From: Narthecium ossifragum
Lineage: Eukaryota > Streptophyta > Magnoliopsida > Dioscoreales > Nartheciaceae
Assembly (NCBI GenBank): GCA_963920575.1
Contig: OY986975.1
Location: 18,259,897-18,323,896, forward strand
DNA length: 64,000 nt
Reading direction: 5' to 3'
The notes under the pieces were generated by a model, which saw only the letters and a program-made list of their open reading frames with translations, searched no databases and was not told where the DNA came from. The translations under genes were made by a program, and so were the position numbers. Positions 1-13,509 of the stretch are shown one piece after another (positions within the stretch are counted from its first letter, which is position 1; every line of letters begins with the position of its first letter).

Positions 1-119
1 ATTATAACAATGAGTTTAAAGAGTTAAAAAAATCAAAATTATTGATATTTCTTCCACTATAGGTCTTGAGATGGATAATTTTCGAGAACGAAACATTATA
101 CATCAAGCAATAGTTATAA

Positions 120-326
120 GGGTGCGTCTAAACACACCACATTTTTTTATCAAGTGCACACGACACTTGTTTTTTTTATGTTCGGTAATGGACTATAGAA
201 CAGTGTCATCAACAATTTGTTTGGTAGCCCACTACCGAACATGTTAACATAATGCTCGGTAGTAGACTACCGAATGTATAGGACTGTGGTGTACTTGGCA
301 ATAAGTGCGGTGCATAAGAATTACCC
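120..326. mobile_element. MULE-type MITE with 9-bp TSD TAGTTATAA
   Basis: A 207-bp element with imperfect terminal inverted repeats (GGGTGCGTCTAAACACACC at the left, reverse complement GGGTAATTCTTATGCACC at the right). It is flanked by identical 9-bp copies of TAGTTATAA at 111-119 and 327-335. The 9-bp duplication indicates Mutator-type transposition. Inside are palindromic modules built on CGGTAG and CTACCG, shared with the elements at 15.9 and 16.5 kb. No coding capacity. It lies in the 3' part (intron or flank) of the GRIP-like gene. Confidence 0.8.
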
Positions 327-335
327 TAGTTATAA

Positions 336-1338
336 AAATCAACATCATCAAGCATAGAAAAGTCAAGTCATTAACTGCTTCATCTTACATTAATTAGTCA
401 ACTGATAGCCTGAATTTCTAGAGATATGGCAATTAGCAAGAAACACAAAAAGTACAAGTCAGGTGTGGATGTAAATTGCTTAATTACAATTAACTGCCAT
501 CAAATGCTTAAGTTGGTCACTAACAACGGCAATCTAACCTCATTTGGTGCACCAATTACATAATCATACCACTAGTTGGCATGTAAATCAATGAGAATCT
601 CAATCTAAAAGATGACAAATTCCATTTTAACAGGGTGAAATTGCTTAATCATAGTAGTAAATCAGGAATAAGTAATTGGCGGCATCAATTGCTTAATTGA
701 GTTGCCCACTTAATTCGGTTGTCAATTGCATACTCATCACTAGTTTGTTAGGTAATCAATTAGCACCGAAAGCTGACCAATCACACGATTAATGACATAA
801 CAACATTTTTCACTTATTGAGAGCTCAAGCTTCCTAATTAGTTTGTCATCTTGACTAATTAGTCAATCAGTATCCTCTATACTGGGAGCAACTCCACTTA
901 TTAGTAAATTTGCACCTTCGAGTCTCCTAAGTGCTACTTTCTCCCATTGAAGTGTCAAAGTTGGTGTTTATACTAATTCTACTCTAAAAACCTGTGATAT
1001 ATAGATTATCAGCCCTATCTATAATCCAGTTATGCCCTAACTAGAGTGTAATTAAGGTTGAGATACTCGATTTCCTTCAACAACAGATTCTAGTGGTTTA
1101 CACTTAACCGAGAAAAAAGGAAAGCCCATTAGATTTTGGTTGTTCAAGCAGAATGAAGTTCCATTCAGCTAAAATTGATAGTTCCCCTATCAAAAACCTG
1201 CAAATCATAATAATTCAAATAAATGACATAGGCTGACTACTGTAGCTGTTAGCACCATGGAGTTTGTTATGAAAGTATCCAGTAGCGAACTCACAAAAAT
1301 TACAAAAGCAAAATCAATAGTACCAAAACAATTTTCAC
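336..1338. other. Intron or 3' region of the GRIP-like gene, no exon seen
   Basis: AT-rich, repetitive motifs such as ATTAGTCAAC and AATTGCTTAAT recur, but no open coding stretch with splice sites was found on either strand. The donor following the exon that ends at 1339 (GTGAAAAT) opens an intron that probably covers this whole stretch. Confidence 0.5.
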
Positions 1339-4300
1339 CTTGCCGCAATTTCTTTTTCATGATTAGTCAGGACATCTTGAAGCTCCTGGATAGCCTTATC
1401 TCTTTCTGCTAAAGCCATTGCAACTTCTTTCTCAGCTTCCTAAAGTAAACAAAATCAGAAAGGCAAAAGAGGGATTCAGTTGTGTTCAACTTTAAGTCTG
1501 AATAAGTTGTTACTGCAGAAGATTGCATACTCTAATGGCTTCCTCCTGAGCTCTAATAACGTCTGAGTTCTTGGCTGCAGACAGCTCCACATCCTTCTTC
1601 TGCAGAAGTGCATGTGCACGGACCTTATATGCTGAAAATTCGCTTTCTAGACGTTTGATCTAGCAAAGAAGAAAAAACATAAGATTAGTGTCCTCAAACA
1701 TTAAGATAGGCAGTTATGTTGGAACTTCTAATGGGCTGAAAGTGTGTAATCTTAAATCATGCAGAAGTAACATTGCGAATACAGATTTTCGGTTTTGAGC
1801 TTCAAAAGAAAAGGAGTGCATGTACAGGAACACTCTTCCATGGATTATACTAGTGCGGTCCAAATAGAAGTTTAAAATCTGAAAAATCCACTTTCTTCTA
1901 TACCTTTGGAGCAATGTGTTAGAACATGATGTTCTGCAGAGAGTGGCATTTTAGGAAACCAAAACAACAGAAGCTTATAGTTACAAGAAATATGAACAAA
2001 AAGTTCTCCCATGTCATAGATCCCATTGCAATCAAGAACACCAACACAAATGCAGGATCAGATTTACAACCATATTCACCTGATATTGAACTGATCACTT
2101 GAAATCAGCGATTACAGTGCCAACTGGCACATTATGTGCCGGTCTTTATTTATCGATCCGGCAATTCCTGGGTAAATATTCACCCCGTATCGTGGCGCAT
2201 ACTTCTTAAGGATTCGGGCTAATCCCGTTTATTAAAGGGTGAGATTGAGTTAAACATAGGTGATATTAAGTATTAATTGGTTTGGTTTTTAGTTTTTTAC
2301 TAAGTTCACCCACAACCCACTATCTTTTACTTCAAATGCCCAAAATTATAGCAAGAAGCCCTCATCTATCAATTCTTCTCTACCCACCTCAGAGTGATCT
2401 CTCCCATACATCAATGCCAGCCTCCTCCAACATCTTTTCTCCCTTTTTTCCTCCTTTCTCCTCTTCTTCTCCACATTCTATCTTCTCTTCTCTACCCTCC
2501 CCATTTCCATTGGCACATACGGTCGGAACAGATGGTGCCACCAACACATGCAAGGCCGGTCACATGCTGTCAGCACTACAATACTTGCTTGAAATAACTA
2601 GTACAGTACGGTGCTATCTTTTGTTACATTTATAACCACAAGTGTTCACCGAGCTTGAAACTATGAACAAGTAATACATGAGGATCGTTCAAAAGGCCAT
2701 GAATCAGTGATGCAAATAGCACTTCCCAATGTGAGAACAAAAGCATTAAGGTTCTGCAATGCGATAAAGTTCTCGAAACAAGGTTCCACACAATACTTGC
2801 AATGACATGTTTATATTAAAATGTCACATATCAAAATCTTTGCCAAGTTATAGGATCAAGGAAAACGAGTTTGCCACCAAAACAGTCAGACAAAACAGTG
2901 AAGGGACAGATACAAATTGACAGCACGTATTTAGAGGTTTACACAATTTACTTGGACACAATAGGTAGGAGGGCTGCTGATACCTCATCCTTGGCAGCCA
3001 GAAACTCGGCGTCTCTTGTATTCAATAACTGGTTTTGTGTAGATATCTCTAACTCCAACTGACCTGTGGATCAAAAAGATATGCAATCGATTTAGCTGCT
3101 TCAATATAAATGAGCAGATTAAACACCGTAAACACAAGAGGTCTACTTCTCATTTTAGCTGCTTCAATCTCAGAGCATAGACATGCACTCTCCGATGCCT
3201 CTAGCTTAGTTTTGAGGGCTTGGCAAGCAGCCTCCCAGCTTCCTCGATCGTTTTCCTGAATGAATGTTTATAGCACCAACATAAGCTCTAGAAGATAACA
3301 AAGCATCGAAATTTTTCTAACAAAAATACAGTTAATTAAATTCCTAGTTCAAGCACATGAATGTTGCCATCTGCCCAATGCAGGAAAAGCATAGAATTAT
3401 CAACAAATCCTAGTGGTTCATCCAGAATATCAACATTCTGACTGTAAAAAATAAAATTATCACTATTCCATGTTACATATCCTTTCAGATATGCACTACG
3501 TTCAATAACCTGAAATATGCAAATGACTTGACAAGCATGAAAACAAAGTTTAAAAGACTGACACATGTTAATATTTTGCATTTCTACCAAGTGTAGAATG
3601 TTTCTACATCGTATATACTACATAGAGAATGCTATCTTTCTTGTTAGCCAAGCGGGTGCAGGCACATATTTGAGAGTGAGTCTAGAAATCACGTCATAAG
3701 ACAATTAGGAAGCTACGCTACCCACCAGCATTCCATGTGTTATTATATGGCAAGAATTTGTAAAGCAAAAATTCGCACACACCGAGAGCAGACATATACT
3801 CAGGACAGACCACATGCTAAGTATGAGTGCCATAACGTTATAATACCGGCACAGTAGTGCATGCCTCCCGACACGACAATCCTTGCCTACATGTGAGGTT
3901 GAAAAGTTAAAATTCTGAAAAAGACAAAAACTAGAACAACCAAATGAAATTCTCGAGCAAATAAGCATCCAATAACAACCAATAAATGAAAAAAAGTGTC
4001 CAAAAACATCAAGTCTGACTGTCTGAGAACATAACAGCAATGTACTTCCAGTTGCCTCTATAAACCATGTTCCAAACTTTAGTTACATCCAACGCAAACC
4101 CACATTATCTCAATCAATCTTACATTCATTCCACCATCTCCATGTAGGCATTCTCCTATCTTGCTAGGTCGTCTGACATAACCATGAAAACCCAACCATA
4201 TGATGTCACTTTGGCATTGGTTCGGAATAATCCAAAACAAATTTATCATATAGCTACAGCTGAATGAATGTAATTTACGTACATGCTTATCCTTAAGATG

Positions 4301-7300
4301 ACCAAGCTCTCCTCTTACTTCCTCCAAAGTAGCTCGAAGTCGTGCAGCTTCACCACTCGCGGCTGCATCCAGCTCAGTAATTTTTGAATCTTTCTCGCCT
4401 AGAAGCATCTGGTAGAAATCTCTTTTATTCTAACAAGTTCATTGGTCATTCTACATTGCATATGAAAGAAATGAGATAAAAAATGAAAACCCACTGCCAT
4501 TGAAGGCAACAGGAAAGGCTTGCATCCTCAAAACAATGAAACAAACCATACAAAACAATCAAGCAAAGAAATGATGGACATATAAGCATCAGGGCTACAT
4601 GAAGTAGACATCTTTACACACCTTTGTCGTAGTGCTATAACCAAATCTCAAAGACAAGTTTTGAATGCTCTTATGATGCATGTCCTAATGAATTTTATGA
4701 AGTGTCGCAGCCAAGAGAAATTGACAGCAAGACTTTCTCACAGGATAGAGGCAGGTGTCATATAGGCATCTGCGTAAAGAGCATAGAATGGCAATTCTGG
4801 AATGGGAGCAGCACATTGTACAAAAGGCCCCTACATAATTTTTGAGTTTTCATGCACTTCAAACAAAAACAGGAAGAGGAGTCTTCCAATGTCTCACCTT
4901 AATTAAGTGGTAGTTTCATTTAACTCAGAGGGTGTTTTCATTAAATGCCTGCTGGAAAAGTCTTTTTAACAATTCATAATTGCATTTGAAAGTGCGGAAT
5001 TCCTGGTGAAGGGGGAAGGAAGATCATGTGAAGATTTAAAGTTGTCTATTAGTGAAAATCCTTCTCAATGTAAGGAACTTCAAACCGATAGGGGCAAAGA
5101 GTGAAAAATCTAAGATCAGATGTAAGGGACGAAGAGGAATTGAAAAAATAATGCTTAAAAGTCAATTTGGTCAGCCACAAAGAAACCTTAACCAATTTGA
5201 TATAATTATGAAATAGAAGTTGTATCAACTCCATAACCATGGATGAGATGCAAGCAAACAGGATTTTCAAATTTGTTGTCAATAGGAAAGAAGTTCCTCC
5301 ATATACCTCCAAGAGGCTGATAAAATTCCAACCTTCTCTCAACCAAGTTATTGTTCATAGGTTATTATTCACAAGGGTTATTGTTCATGGATTACTGTTC
5401 ACAGCCCTTGAACAGTCAACCAACCCTAAATCCTCTTTATTATCTGCTTCAGAACCCTAGACTTGTTTCTACGAAATCCAACTATTTCAAATAATATCCT
5501 CTACCCTTCATAAACTTTGGTCCTACATAAGATAGTAAATTGAGAAAGTAATCACAGAAGCATACAAACGTTTCCTGTTGCAAAAGATACAATATGAGAT
5601 ATGCAGAATCTGCAAAAGTGCATTTCACCTGCAAAGAAGAAATTGTTTCAGCTGCTTTATTTCTATCCGATAGTGCATCAGCAATTTGTGCTTCCAAAAT
5701 CTCTATTTGCTGACACAGAAAAAAGCGAATATTTCCACAGAAGAAATCATGAGTATATAATGCACATGAGTAGTGGGATCATGCTCAATAGTACTAAAGC
5801 CATTTTACAAAAACCATTCACCTTCTGGTGTTTTGCAGAAAACTCGGAAATTGATGCTTGCTTTTTCTCTTCCAAAGCTTGCAATTGGCAACGAGTATCC
5901 TCTAACATCTTTAAAACACTTATAATTAGAGAGTAAAAAGATACTAAATTTTGAAAGGAAAAGGATTGTTAATCATATCACTCAGATGAATCTGTCTAGA
6001 ATAACTGAATAACAGCATGAATATAGGAAACAGAAAAAACCACCTTAGTAGTCAGTGAATGTAATACATCAAATAACAAAGCACATTTTTAAAAGCAATG
6101 GGGTTGATATCCTCAGTTTACCAATTAGATAATCATGAGCTTGGCCTTAGGGCTCTGTATGAAGAATAATGCATGCCTGCTTGGATTACAACAGTGTATT
6201 TACTGTATGAGAGGCTCCAAGCAGTCCAATTTACAATCGATGGACTAATATAGAAGTTCGAATTCTGTGTTTCTTGGGCACTTCCTTTTAAATCAAATAT
6301 CACGTGCCTTGTGGCAGAAGGAGCTTGAAGAAGTAATGTTCCTCTAGCCTACTTAACTCAATGAAAGCTCCAACTTCATACTAGTTATCTACAACTGACC
6401 TACTTGCATTTAAGGTTGTGCACAACATTTGCTTGTCATGAGTTAAAGCCACATAAAAGTGAGTCAACTTGGCCTGACCTTTTTTGGGTCTTAAACCTGA
6501 GCTCCTGAATCTCAGCTTTGTCCAACAAGGCTTGAGCCAATTTCATAACTCACATGATCATGAGCAAGCACTTGAGATGCAAGCCGCTGAAAAAATTGAT
6601 CTAGCACTATGCCAATCATGGATTTCCATCCCGGTCCGACACTGTGCGTACTGGCCGGTACGTACTGTGTCAGAGGGTTAGCGGCATCGAACCCCCCCCC
6701 CAAAACCATGTCAAGAAGAAGAAGTAGGAGGAGGAGGAAGAAAAAGGAGAATGGCACGGGTCCGGCACGCATCCATGCCGGCGGCACGTACCATGCCAGC
6801 AGGCTGCCGGCACGGCGCGTGCCACCGGGACGGCGATCCTTGATGCCAATATTTAAACCTGAGACTAGATATGAAGTGGACAGAGTCGGTCTATTATGTC
6901 AGTGAGCTTACACAATATTATGAGCAGTTCAGGTCATAATAAACTTCCTGATCCAAAAATCCAGATGGTGTTCAAGTCTGCCCTCACACACACACACACA
7001 AGTTACCACATGCCAGTTACTCAGATTTAATCCTCTTCTGATCTAAAATCATCTCTTGGATGGGCAGAAGGTTGACGGTCTCGTGAAATCCAAAATCCTA
7101 GCAGTGAATGGCTTCCTCGGCCACTGGAGCATCCCTGCTACTTGCTCTGAACACCTATCAAACCCAATAGCACGTCACAAGGAGGCATGCTGGGGATGAC
7201 CAGAAGGTAACTCACTCTTTCTGCCCCACAAATTCCTGCACCGCTTTCTCTTTTTTCCTGTTTGGAGAACTGTCATTGAAGAATAAGATCTTTACAAAGC

Positions 7301-10300
7301 CACTGAAATCCATCTGAATTAACCATGAAATCAGGGAACCCATGAAATCAAATCCAAAACCCTCTAAACTCATCCAAAGTGCTCCGAGAATCACCCAAAA
7401 CTCTTTGAAACCTACCTGAAAACCTCTGAACACCAACGTCATGCCATGGCCTTGCACTACAGTATGATTTGTGTGGTATCTTGCTTGCTTTGGTGAACTT
7501 TTTCCCTACATTCTTGCTGAATTGAGGAATCAAAAATGCATGGGGAGGAAGTAAGGTACCCTCATTTTTCAGATGTCTAGCAATATTATAGTGTCCGTTT
7601 TCCAGAAACGAGATTGTAGGATATAAAGATTAAAGACCAACTTGTATAAGAATCCATTCCAATGGCTAATTTGTGTCGGCCAATTCTATTTGGGTTCAGT
7701 TTAATGCGTCAAAACAGGTCAAACCAAACAAGTTGAACTTTGCCAGTCCAGCAGGTTCAGTTTGGGTTCAAGAGAATGGACGGGTCAGGTTCAGGTCAAG
7801 CTTTGGGAATGTGTATTAAGTTCAGGTCATATATGAGCTAAAATAACCTTCATTTGGATTACATTCAGGTTGCCTTTCACCGACCAATTCTCATCCTTAG
7901 TTAAGACCTTCTGAAACAGCAAAGAATCCACCCTACTCAGATCTAAAGGACATCAGAATGCATCAAACGTCCACAGGAAGAATGATATAAATGTGCACAT
8001 TCGTAAAGAATCATGAAGAAGCATCCCAGATGCATTATGCAGGTAGTCCAAAATTTTCTACATTTGGAAAGACAACCAAAATTACATAAGGACACAACAT
8101 GTTCAACCAACACCAGATCATAAGAAGATAGTCAGAGGTAGTACCTGTTCTTTTTCCAAGATCGACTGTTGTAGTTCTTCAAGTGCATTATGTTTGGCTT
8201 CTAATGAATGACGCATCTCATCAACACTGTCCCTAAGTCTGAACATGATCTATGTTAGCAAGAAAACAGAGTGATGGTAGTTTTAAGTTGCACCGAAACA
8301 GATTACAGTGAACACTTGTGAAGAGGGCATTTTAACTACCACAAGACTAGGATCTTAAGTGCAACAATTATTAAAGGAGATCAATATGCAGTGAAGAAGA
8401 CAGATTGCAGGAATGCTATGTATTTTTGCAAAGATATCACCTCTCCCAAAAGAATAGTACCTACATGAGTAATCCTAGGGTTTTGTAGCAGCTACTGATT
8501 AAAGTGCCAAACTGACGGCAAAGAAGGCTACTTTCTATTTCTAAAACTATCTCCTGATTGAGATGGGCAAACTTATAGCATGGATATAAAAACAAGTAAA
8601 ACATCCTCAGGTCAAACGATCCAAGCAAAGGCATGAAAACTTCTCATCAACTATGTCAGTACATAAATCGTACACTCATTTGGCTGTGGAAACTGAAACA
8701 TTTGCCACTAAAGTCAAAAACAACTTCATAAGAGGGGAACGTGATATAAGGTCGGGAACAAATTCACAAATCATCAAACCAAGGATTGGCATGTCTCTTG
8801 CCAGCATTTATCTGGTACGATACCTATCGTTCACACCCATTCATACCGACCAATGGAGGTGCTACATCAAGGACCAGAAGGTGAGGGTGAGAGTTAGGTA
8901 GAGAGAGGAGAAGGGGGGTGAGGAGAGGGAAATAATCGATGTCGGAGAGGAGAGGCATGGTGGGCATCAATCATTCAACATCAGGGAGGGGAGGAGAGGC
9001 TTGACAGAAGGAGACGAGTAGAGGAGAGGAGGAGATAGATAGGTTAGGATTATTTTTAAAACCAGAAGTCAAGCACTGACATCACTTTACATACGATAAA
9101 AAAAAGTGGTGATTCAGGTGGATCTCAAGAGGGATCCTGAAACCCGATCAAAACCCTCCGCTCTCAAACTCACCCAAAACAGCCCGTGCCACAATACTTG
9201 ACTCGTTTGATGCCCCTTTTCTACCGAAATAGAAATCCTTCCACCAAATAAAAGCTACTATATCACAATGTACTCAAAGCATAAAGGAAAATCAATCTTG
9301 ACACTAAGACATCCTATCATGCGAAAAGCTGAAGCTGCTTTCAACATTTACAATAGACATGCACACAATTAATTTTTAATAGTAAAGATATTCAGCCACA
9401 TATGCATGTGCAGTTAAAATAATTATAGCTGAAACACATGTCAGTTTCACTATAAAGAAAGTTCCGGACGTTATAAGTGGATGACTGGATATCCATAAAA
9501 CTCGGGTTCTGGATTGATCATTACCACACACTATTCAAAGCAACATAAAAAACCAATATCCAGATATACAGAATTTGGCCCCCTGGAACATGAGTTATGT
9601 ATCTAATGTACACAGATAAGGTACAATTCTTACTTAAGATATGGATGGGATGCTCTAACAAAACTCATACCCAGTCAGACACTTAACTGAGTAATGGGTC
9701 ACTAGATATCAGAACTAGAACATAGCTTGTTGAACAAGGTTATTGATGATGAGAATTGCTAATATTAAGGATGATAAAGAAAGAAAACAGAAACCAGTAG
9801 CATCCAACACAAGAGTTACCAAGCATAGCCAAAAAAAATAGAATGGTACCTAGATTCTCAAAGCATGAAAAAGTTGAGATCAGCCAACAAAATTTATGCT
9901 CATGAACTATATGTCATATTGTCATGCCCATCAAAATTGCAATCATATGCCCTTAAGGAGATTACTTGTTATTTGCTGTCCGTAGTTGTTGCCTCTCAGC
10001 ATCCATTGCTCGTAATGCTTCAGTCGTCTGCTGGCGAGTTCGTTCTATTTCCTGATGTGCTAATGTTTTCTGATTCAAAGCTTGTTCAGCACCCAGATTT
10101 AAATCATGAAGTCGAGCTTCTAAGTCATCTTTTTCCTGATGACAACAACTATGATTCATCATCTAGGTTAAACTTATCCCAACTAGAAAATAAAGCAGCA
10201 AGTAAAATTAGGAACAGGCCAACATACACGTGTTGCATAACTTTTGTTATGTGGTTTTGGAAAAGTGGATATCATGGTCAGAGATAATAAGTTCACGATT

Positions 10301-13300
10301 ATTAAGACAAATTTTGCTATGCATTCACCATATGAAGCATATGGTAAAAAAAATGGGCCCCATGTGTGTCATAAGAACTCCTATGCTTCATATACTTGCA
10401 TACAAAAGTTACATTAGAGATCAAACAAGAGTCAGCAAAACTTCATAAAATGCCTAATATAAACTTATAGCTAAAAAGCTACAAACTCAAGCTATAAAGA
10501 CAAAAGAGGTAATTTTATGAGTTAAATATATCCAACTACGCATAGTTTGAATAGGACAATATCTTAGGACATTTAAGCACATCAACATATATCAAGTTCA
10601 GCAGCTTAACAGTTGATGGACTAAATGTTGTATAAGACTAGAAGAAAGTGTGGACAACTGTAACTTCATTTACAATTTATAAATATCTAACAGGACAAAA
10701 AGGAAGGGCAGGATATCCATGATGTCATCAAATTAAATATGAAACCATTCTCCTTTCTCATGCACATTCCTCACATATTGCTTTAACAAATGAGATCTCC
10801 TAGCATACATAATTCCCTTGAAGCTATACGGGAGCAAACCACCCTCCATAACTAGTGAACGCAATGTAAAGTTAGAAATCTGTCAAAAGCATCTAAGAAA
10901 TGTATGTTCCACAAAATGCAATATATAGGGTTTTGACTTGATAATCCATGAGAAGACCTGCCAATTCACTCTCTTAGAATAGACTCAATGAAGCAGACAT
11001 GAACAAAAACTGTGCAGACCAACTTGCTTCATCTAAAAACAAAGGATTCATATATGTTATGGCTCAATTAAAGGCATGGAATTGATGTTCCTCTTCATCC
11101 TCAATTCCCATAACCAATCATTTAATGACTACAAAAGTAGCAGAAAGAGAAAAACCAATACAGAAAAAGTTCCATGAGTTGGTGCTTAATCATATGTCAT
11201 TTCCTTTCTCCTTCAAACAGAAACACCAATATTAGCTAGAAAGAGAAAACCTAATCTTCATCATACATTCTCACAGCAGGATGTGCAATCCAATAACAAC
11301 AGAACAGTCTGTAAATTTAAATACCAGCACTTTATGATAAGCAGAGAAAAAAAACAAGAAAATGCAAAACAATGCAAAGAAAATATTCATTCTCAATGTG
11401 TATCAAAGGAGTTCCTCCAAAGATCAAACCATCTCAATCAGAAAAGAACAACACTTCCATCAGCTGAAACATGCAGGTCCACGTGTGGTGGTTTTCTCCA
11501 AAAAAAAGCATGAAATGTTGTACAGGTTTCACAATGTCAGCAGCTACAAAAACAAAATGCAGCACAGGGTCTGGTAAAACATTTCCCAGAATTTCTATGG
11601 CTTAAGTGCTTCTAAGAAAGTGAGCTTGTCCTCACCAACTAAAGATTTTCCTTCATTGGTTTAAATGATCTCCATTCTTGCATCAATAACAGAAAATTAA
11701 TATGATGACAACATTTTGTTACCATAACTCGTACCAAAGGGCAAGTCATTTTCCGTGAAAAACCGTGAGTATGATCCTACTATCAGAAAAAGTAATCAGG
11801 TCAAAGAATTGCACACACAAGAATAGAATATTGGTGATGATAAAAGCTGTGGAAAATGAAGGATTTGATCATAAAGAAGTTAATAACAGTGAGAAATACA
11901 ACTTGCCTTTTGTAAATCCTGAATCCGTTGCTTTGCACGTTTGTGAAGCCTACCAAACTTAGTATCCAATTCAACATACTTATCATCACGCTCCTTTATC
12001 TCTCGTTCCATCTTTTGTTGAGCTACAATATAAAGACTACACAATGGAATGAGATTTTAAATGGAAAACAACAAAAATGATACATAGAACACAAGTTCCA
12101 AGACAAGACATGTAAAAAGGGGGTGTAAGTTTTGCCTTATTTTTTAATTTTTAGCTAAAAGAGTATGCTGGAAAAGCATTTTGGGTAAGCAACTCACTTC
12201 CAAAGGCAACAATCATCCTGCTTCCGTGGAAGCAATCACTAAGGTTATAGTCTTCTTGTTTAGATAAGAAGTGTTTGATGCTAGATAACTAATTGTTCCT
12301 TTGATTTTGCAGAATCATGGGTTGAGGTATATGCTCCTCTTACTCATCGACCATTGCTTGTTGTGCTCTCGATAACAATGGAATCTCTTCAAACAAATTT
12401 GGATCAACTGAATCAAATTGTTCAAACTTCAGTCTCGCTGAGGAGTTCATCAGATCTAGTCAGAGCATATTGCAATAACTAGACTCACCTCCAAACTCAT
12501 TTCTAGCCTAACTTGCCATGCTACAGTGCAAGTTTTTCCTATCCTCTGTGTGTGTAAAACCCCATTACTACTTTTACAAGCAGTCTCTAATCTATATCAC
12601 TTTCAACTGCCCACCCTGCCTATGACAAACCAAATAAGGAAGGGTTTTCCAGCATTTGATCAGAATCATATATACTCACCAAAAAATTACGAAAGGGAAA
12701 GTAAATGAACTTCTACTTTCCTACTTTCCAAAGGAAATGTAGAGAAGAAGACCAATAAGCCCAAAGTAATCAAGGGCCAGAACTGATTCCAAACACCAAA
12801 GCAAACAGATTATGAAGAAATTACTATTTCAGAATTGGTTGAGAACTTGCTTGAATCGACAACTAAATTGACCTCCTAGATTACATGCTCTGCCTTCTCT
12901 GTTGTGTTATTCATGGAATCACTAAAAGATGAATAATGACATTTAGCTGGTGAAATGCAGAGGGAGCAAAAAAAAGAGGTAGCATGACAACACCCTATGT
13001 AGTCTAAAGCAATGTCAGAGAGACAATAACTAACCTTCCAAAAGTTTTGAAGAAAGCTCTTGAACCTTTACATCCGCATCAGAGAATGCCACTCGGAGAT
13101 GCTCCAAAGCATCCTCTGCTGCCTTCTGTGTTTCCTTTTGCAAATCAATTTCATTCTGCAAACACTTGATCTCCTCATTTAAACGACTAACTTGTGCAGA
13201 AGCCCCTCCATCATGGACACTTTCATCATCTTGCTTAGAGACATCGATCGATCTAGCAACTTGAGACTTTAGTGTCCCAATTTCGGCCTTCAGATAGTCA

Positions 13301-13509
13301 TTCTGAAAAGTGAGCTCCATGAACATTTGCATGAGCTGATCATGACCTTCATCAGGACTAGCAGCGTCGTCGTAAACACCATTGCTCATGTCGATTTTGG
13401 ATATAGAACTATCTAATTTGCAGTCCATGTCAACAGGCTTCCCCCCGGGTTTGTTGGCATCATCTTCTAGAAGTCCAACTGACCCATTATTCTGTTCTTG
13501 ACTCGGCAT
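1339..13509 (-). CDS. Protein GRIP-like golgin, eleven coding exons, 3' end outside window
   Basis: Long coiled-coil protein, probably the plant GRIP golgin, a tether recruited to the trans-Golgi by ARL1. Exons in transcript order: 13509-13035, 12022-11907, 10135-9966, 8238-8145, 5908-5822, 5709-5629, 4408-4283, 3255-3147, 3063-2984, 1659-1531 and 1439-1339. Every junction keeps phase, including split codons, and all but one intron are GT-AG. About 520 residues are visible, nearly all heptad-like and rich in E, K, Q and A, with no membrane segment. Exon 10 reads LESEFSAYKVRAHALLQKK, resembling the YKVRVHNVLKQ motif of animal GRIP proteins. ATG 13509 (MPSQEQNNGSVG) is chosen because the upstream in-frame start candidate is only GTG. 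The C-terminal GRIP domain would lie left of position 1, so the family name rests on the coiled-coil part. Another plant coiled-coil protein is possible. Confidence 0.72.
1660..2983. other. GRIP-like gene intron with anonymous insert
   Basis: Intron between the exons ending at 2984 and starting at 1659. It holds a short GC-richer patch around 2120-2240 (GGCACATTATGTGCCGG is a near-perfect inverted repeat) and a pyrimidine-rich patch at 2390-2510. Neither shows clear TSDs or coding sense. Confidence 0.4.
3256..4282. other. GRIP-like gene intron, nothing recognisable
   Basis: AT-rich intron between two coiled-coil exons. Short open frames on the minus strand have no family resemblance and lack the heptad-like composition of the neighbouring exons. 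Confidence 0.4.
4409..5628. other. GRIP-like gene intron, nothing recognisable
   Basis: AT-rich intron. Around 5345-5410 there is a short run of related phrases (TTGTTCATAGGTTATTATTC, then GGGTTATTGTTCATGGATTA) that looks like minor local duplication. No coding signal. Confidence 0.4.
5909..8144. other. Large GRIP-like gene intron
   Basis: Contains the hAT-type MITE at 6617-6842, a short CA dinucleotide run near 6985-7000, and at 7690-7880 a decayed GGTTCAGGTC/GGGTTCAG-rich patch resembling worn low-complexity transposon sequence. No further exon: the flanking exons join in phase 0 directly. Confidence 0.5.
6617..6842. mobile_element. GC-rich hAT-type MITE with 8-bp TSD ATGCCAAT
   Basis: A 226-bp GC-rich block inside an AT-rich intron, flanked by identical ATGCCAAT copies at 6609-6616 and 6843-6850. 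The ends form an inverted repeat: CATGGATTTCCATCCCGG at the left and, reverse-complemented, CAAGGATCGCCGTCCCGG at the right (14 of 18 match). An 8-bp duplication with CA-starting ends is the hAT pattern. The interior has GGCCGGTACG and GCCGGCACGG palindromes, a run of nine C and a purine-rich AGAAGAAG tract. No ORF of its own. Confidence 0.75.
8239..9965. other. GRIP-like gene intron with purine-rich tract
   Basis: Mostly AT-rich. From about 8880 to 9050 the plus strand is strongly purine-rich (GAGAGGAGAAGGGGGGTGAGG and similar), a polypurine tract with no evident ends. The flanking exons join through a split AA|A codon, so no exon is missing. Confidence 0.4.
11791..11907 (-). other. GC-AG intron donor in the GRIP-like gene
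   Basis: The exon ending at 11907 is followed on the minus strand by GCAAGT, not GTAAGT: AAAAG then GCAAGTTG. The next exon begins after a normal CAG at 10136-10138, and phase 0 matches on both sides. A GC donor with an otherwise perfect consensus is the usual form of the rare GC-AG intron class. The interval marks the donor side; the intron runs to 10136. Confidence 0.7.

Noticed and set aside
2282..2635. 117-residue plus-strand open frame
   Set aside because: Begins with TTG inside a pyrimidine-rich intron patch; no family, and antisense to the golgin gene.
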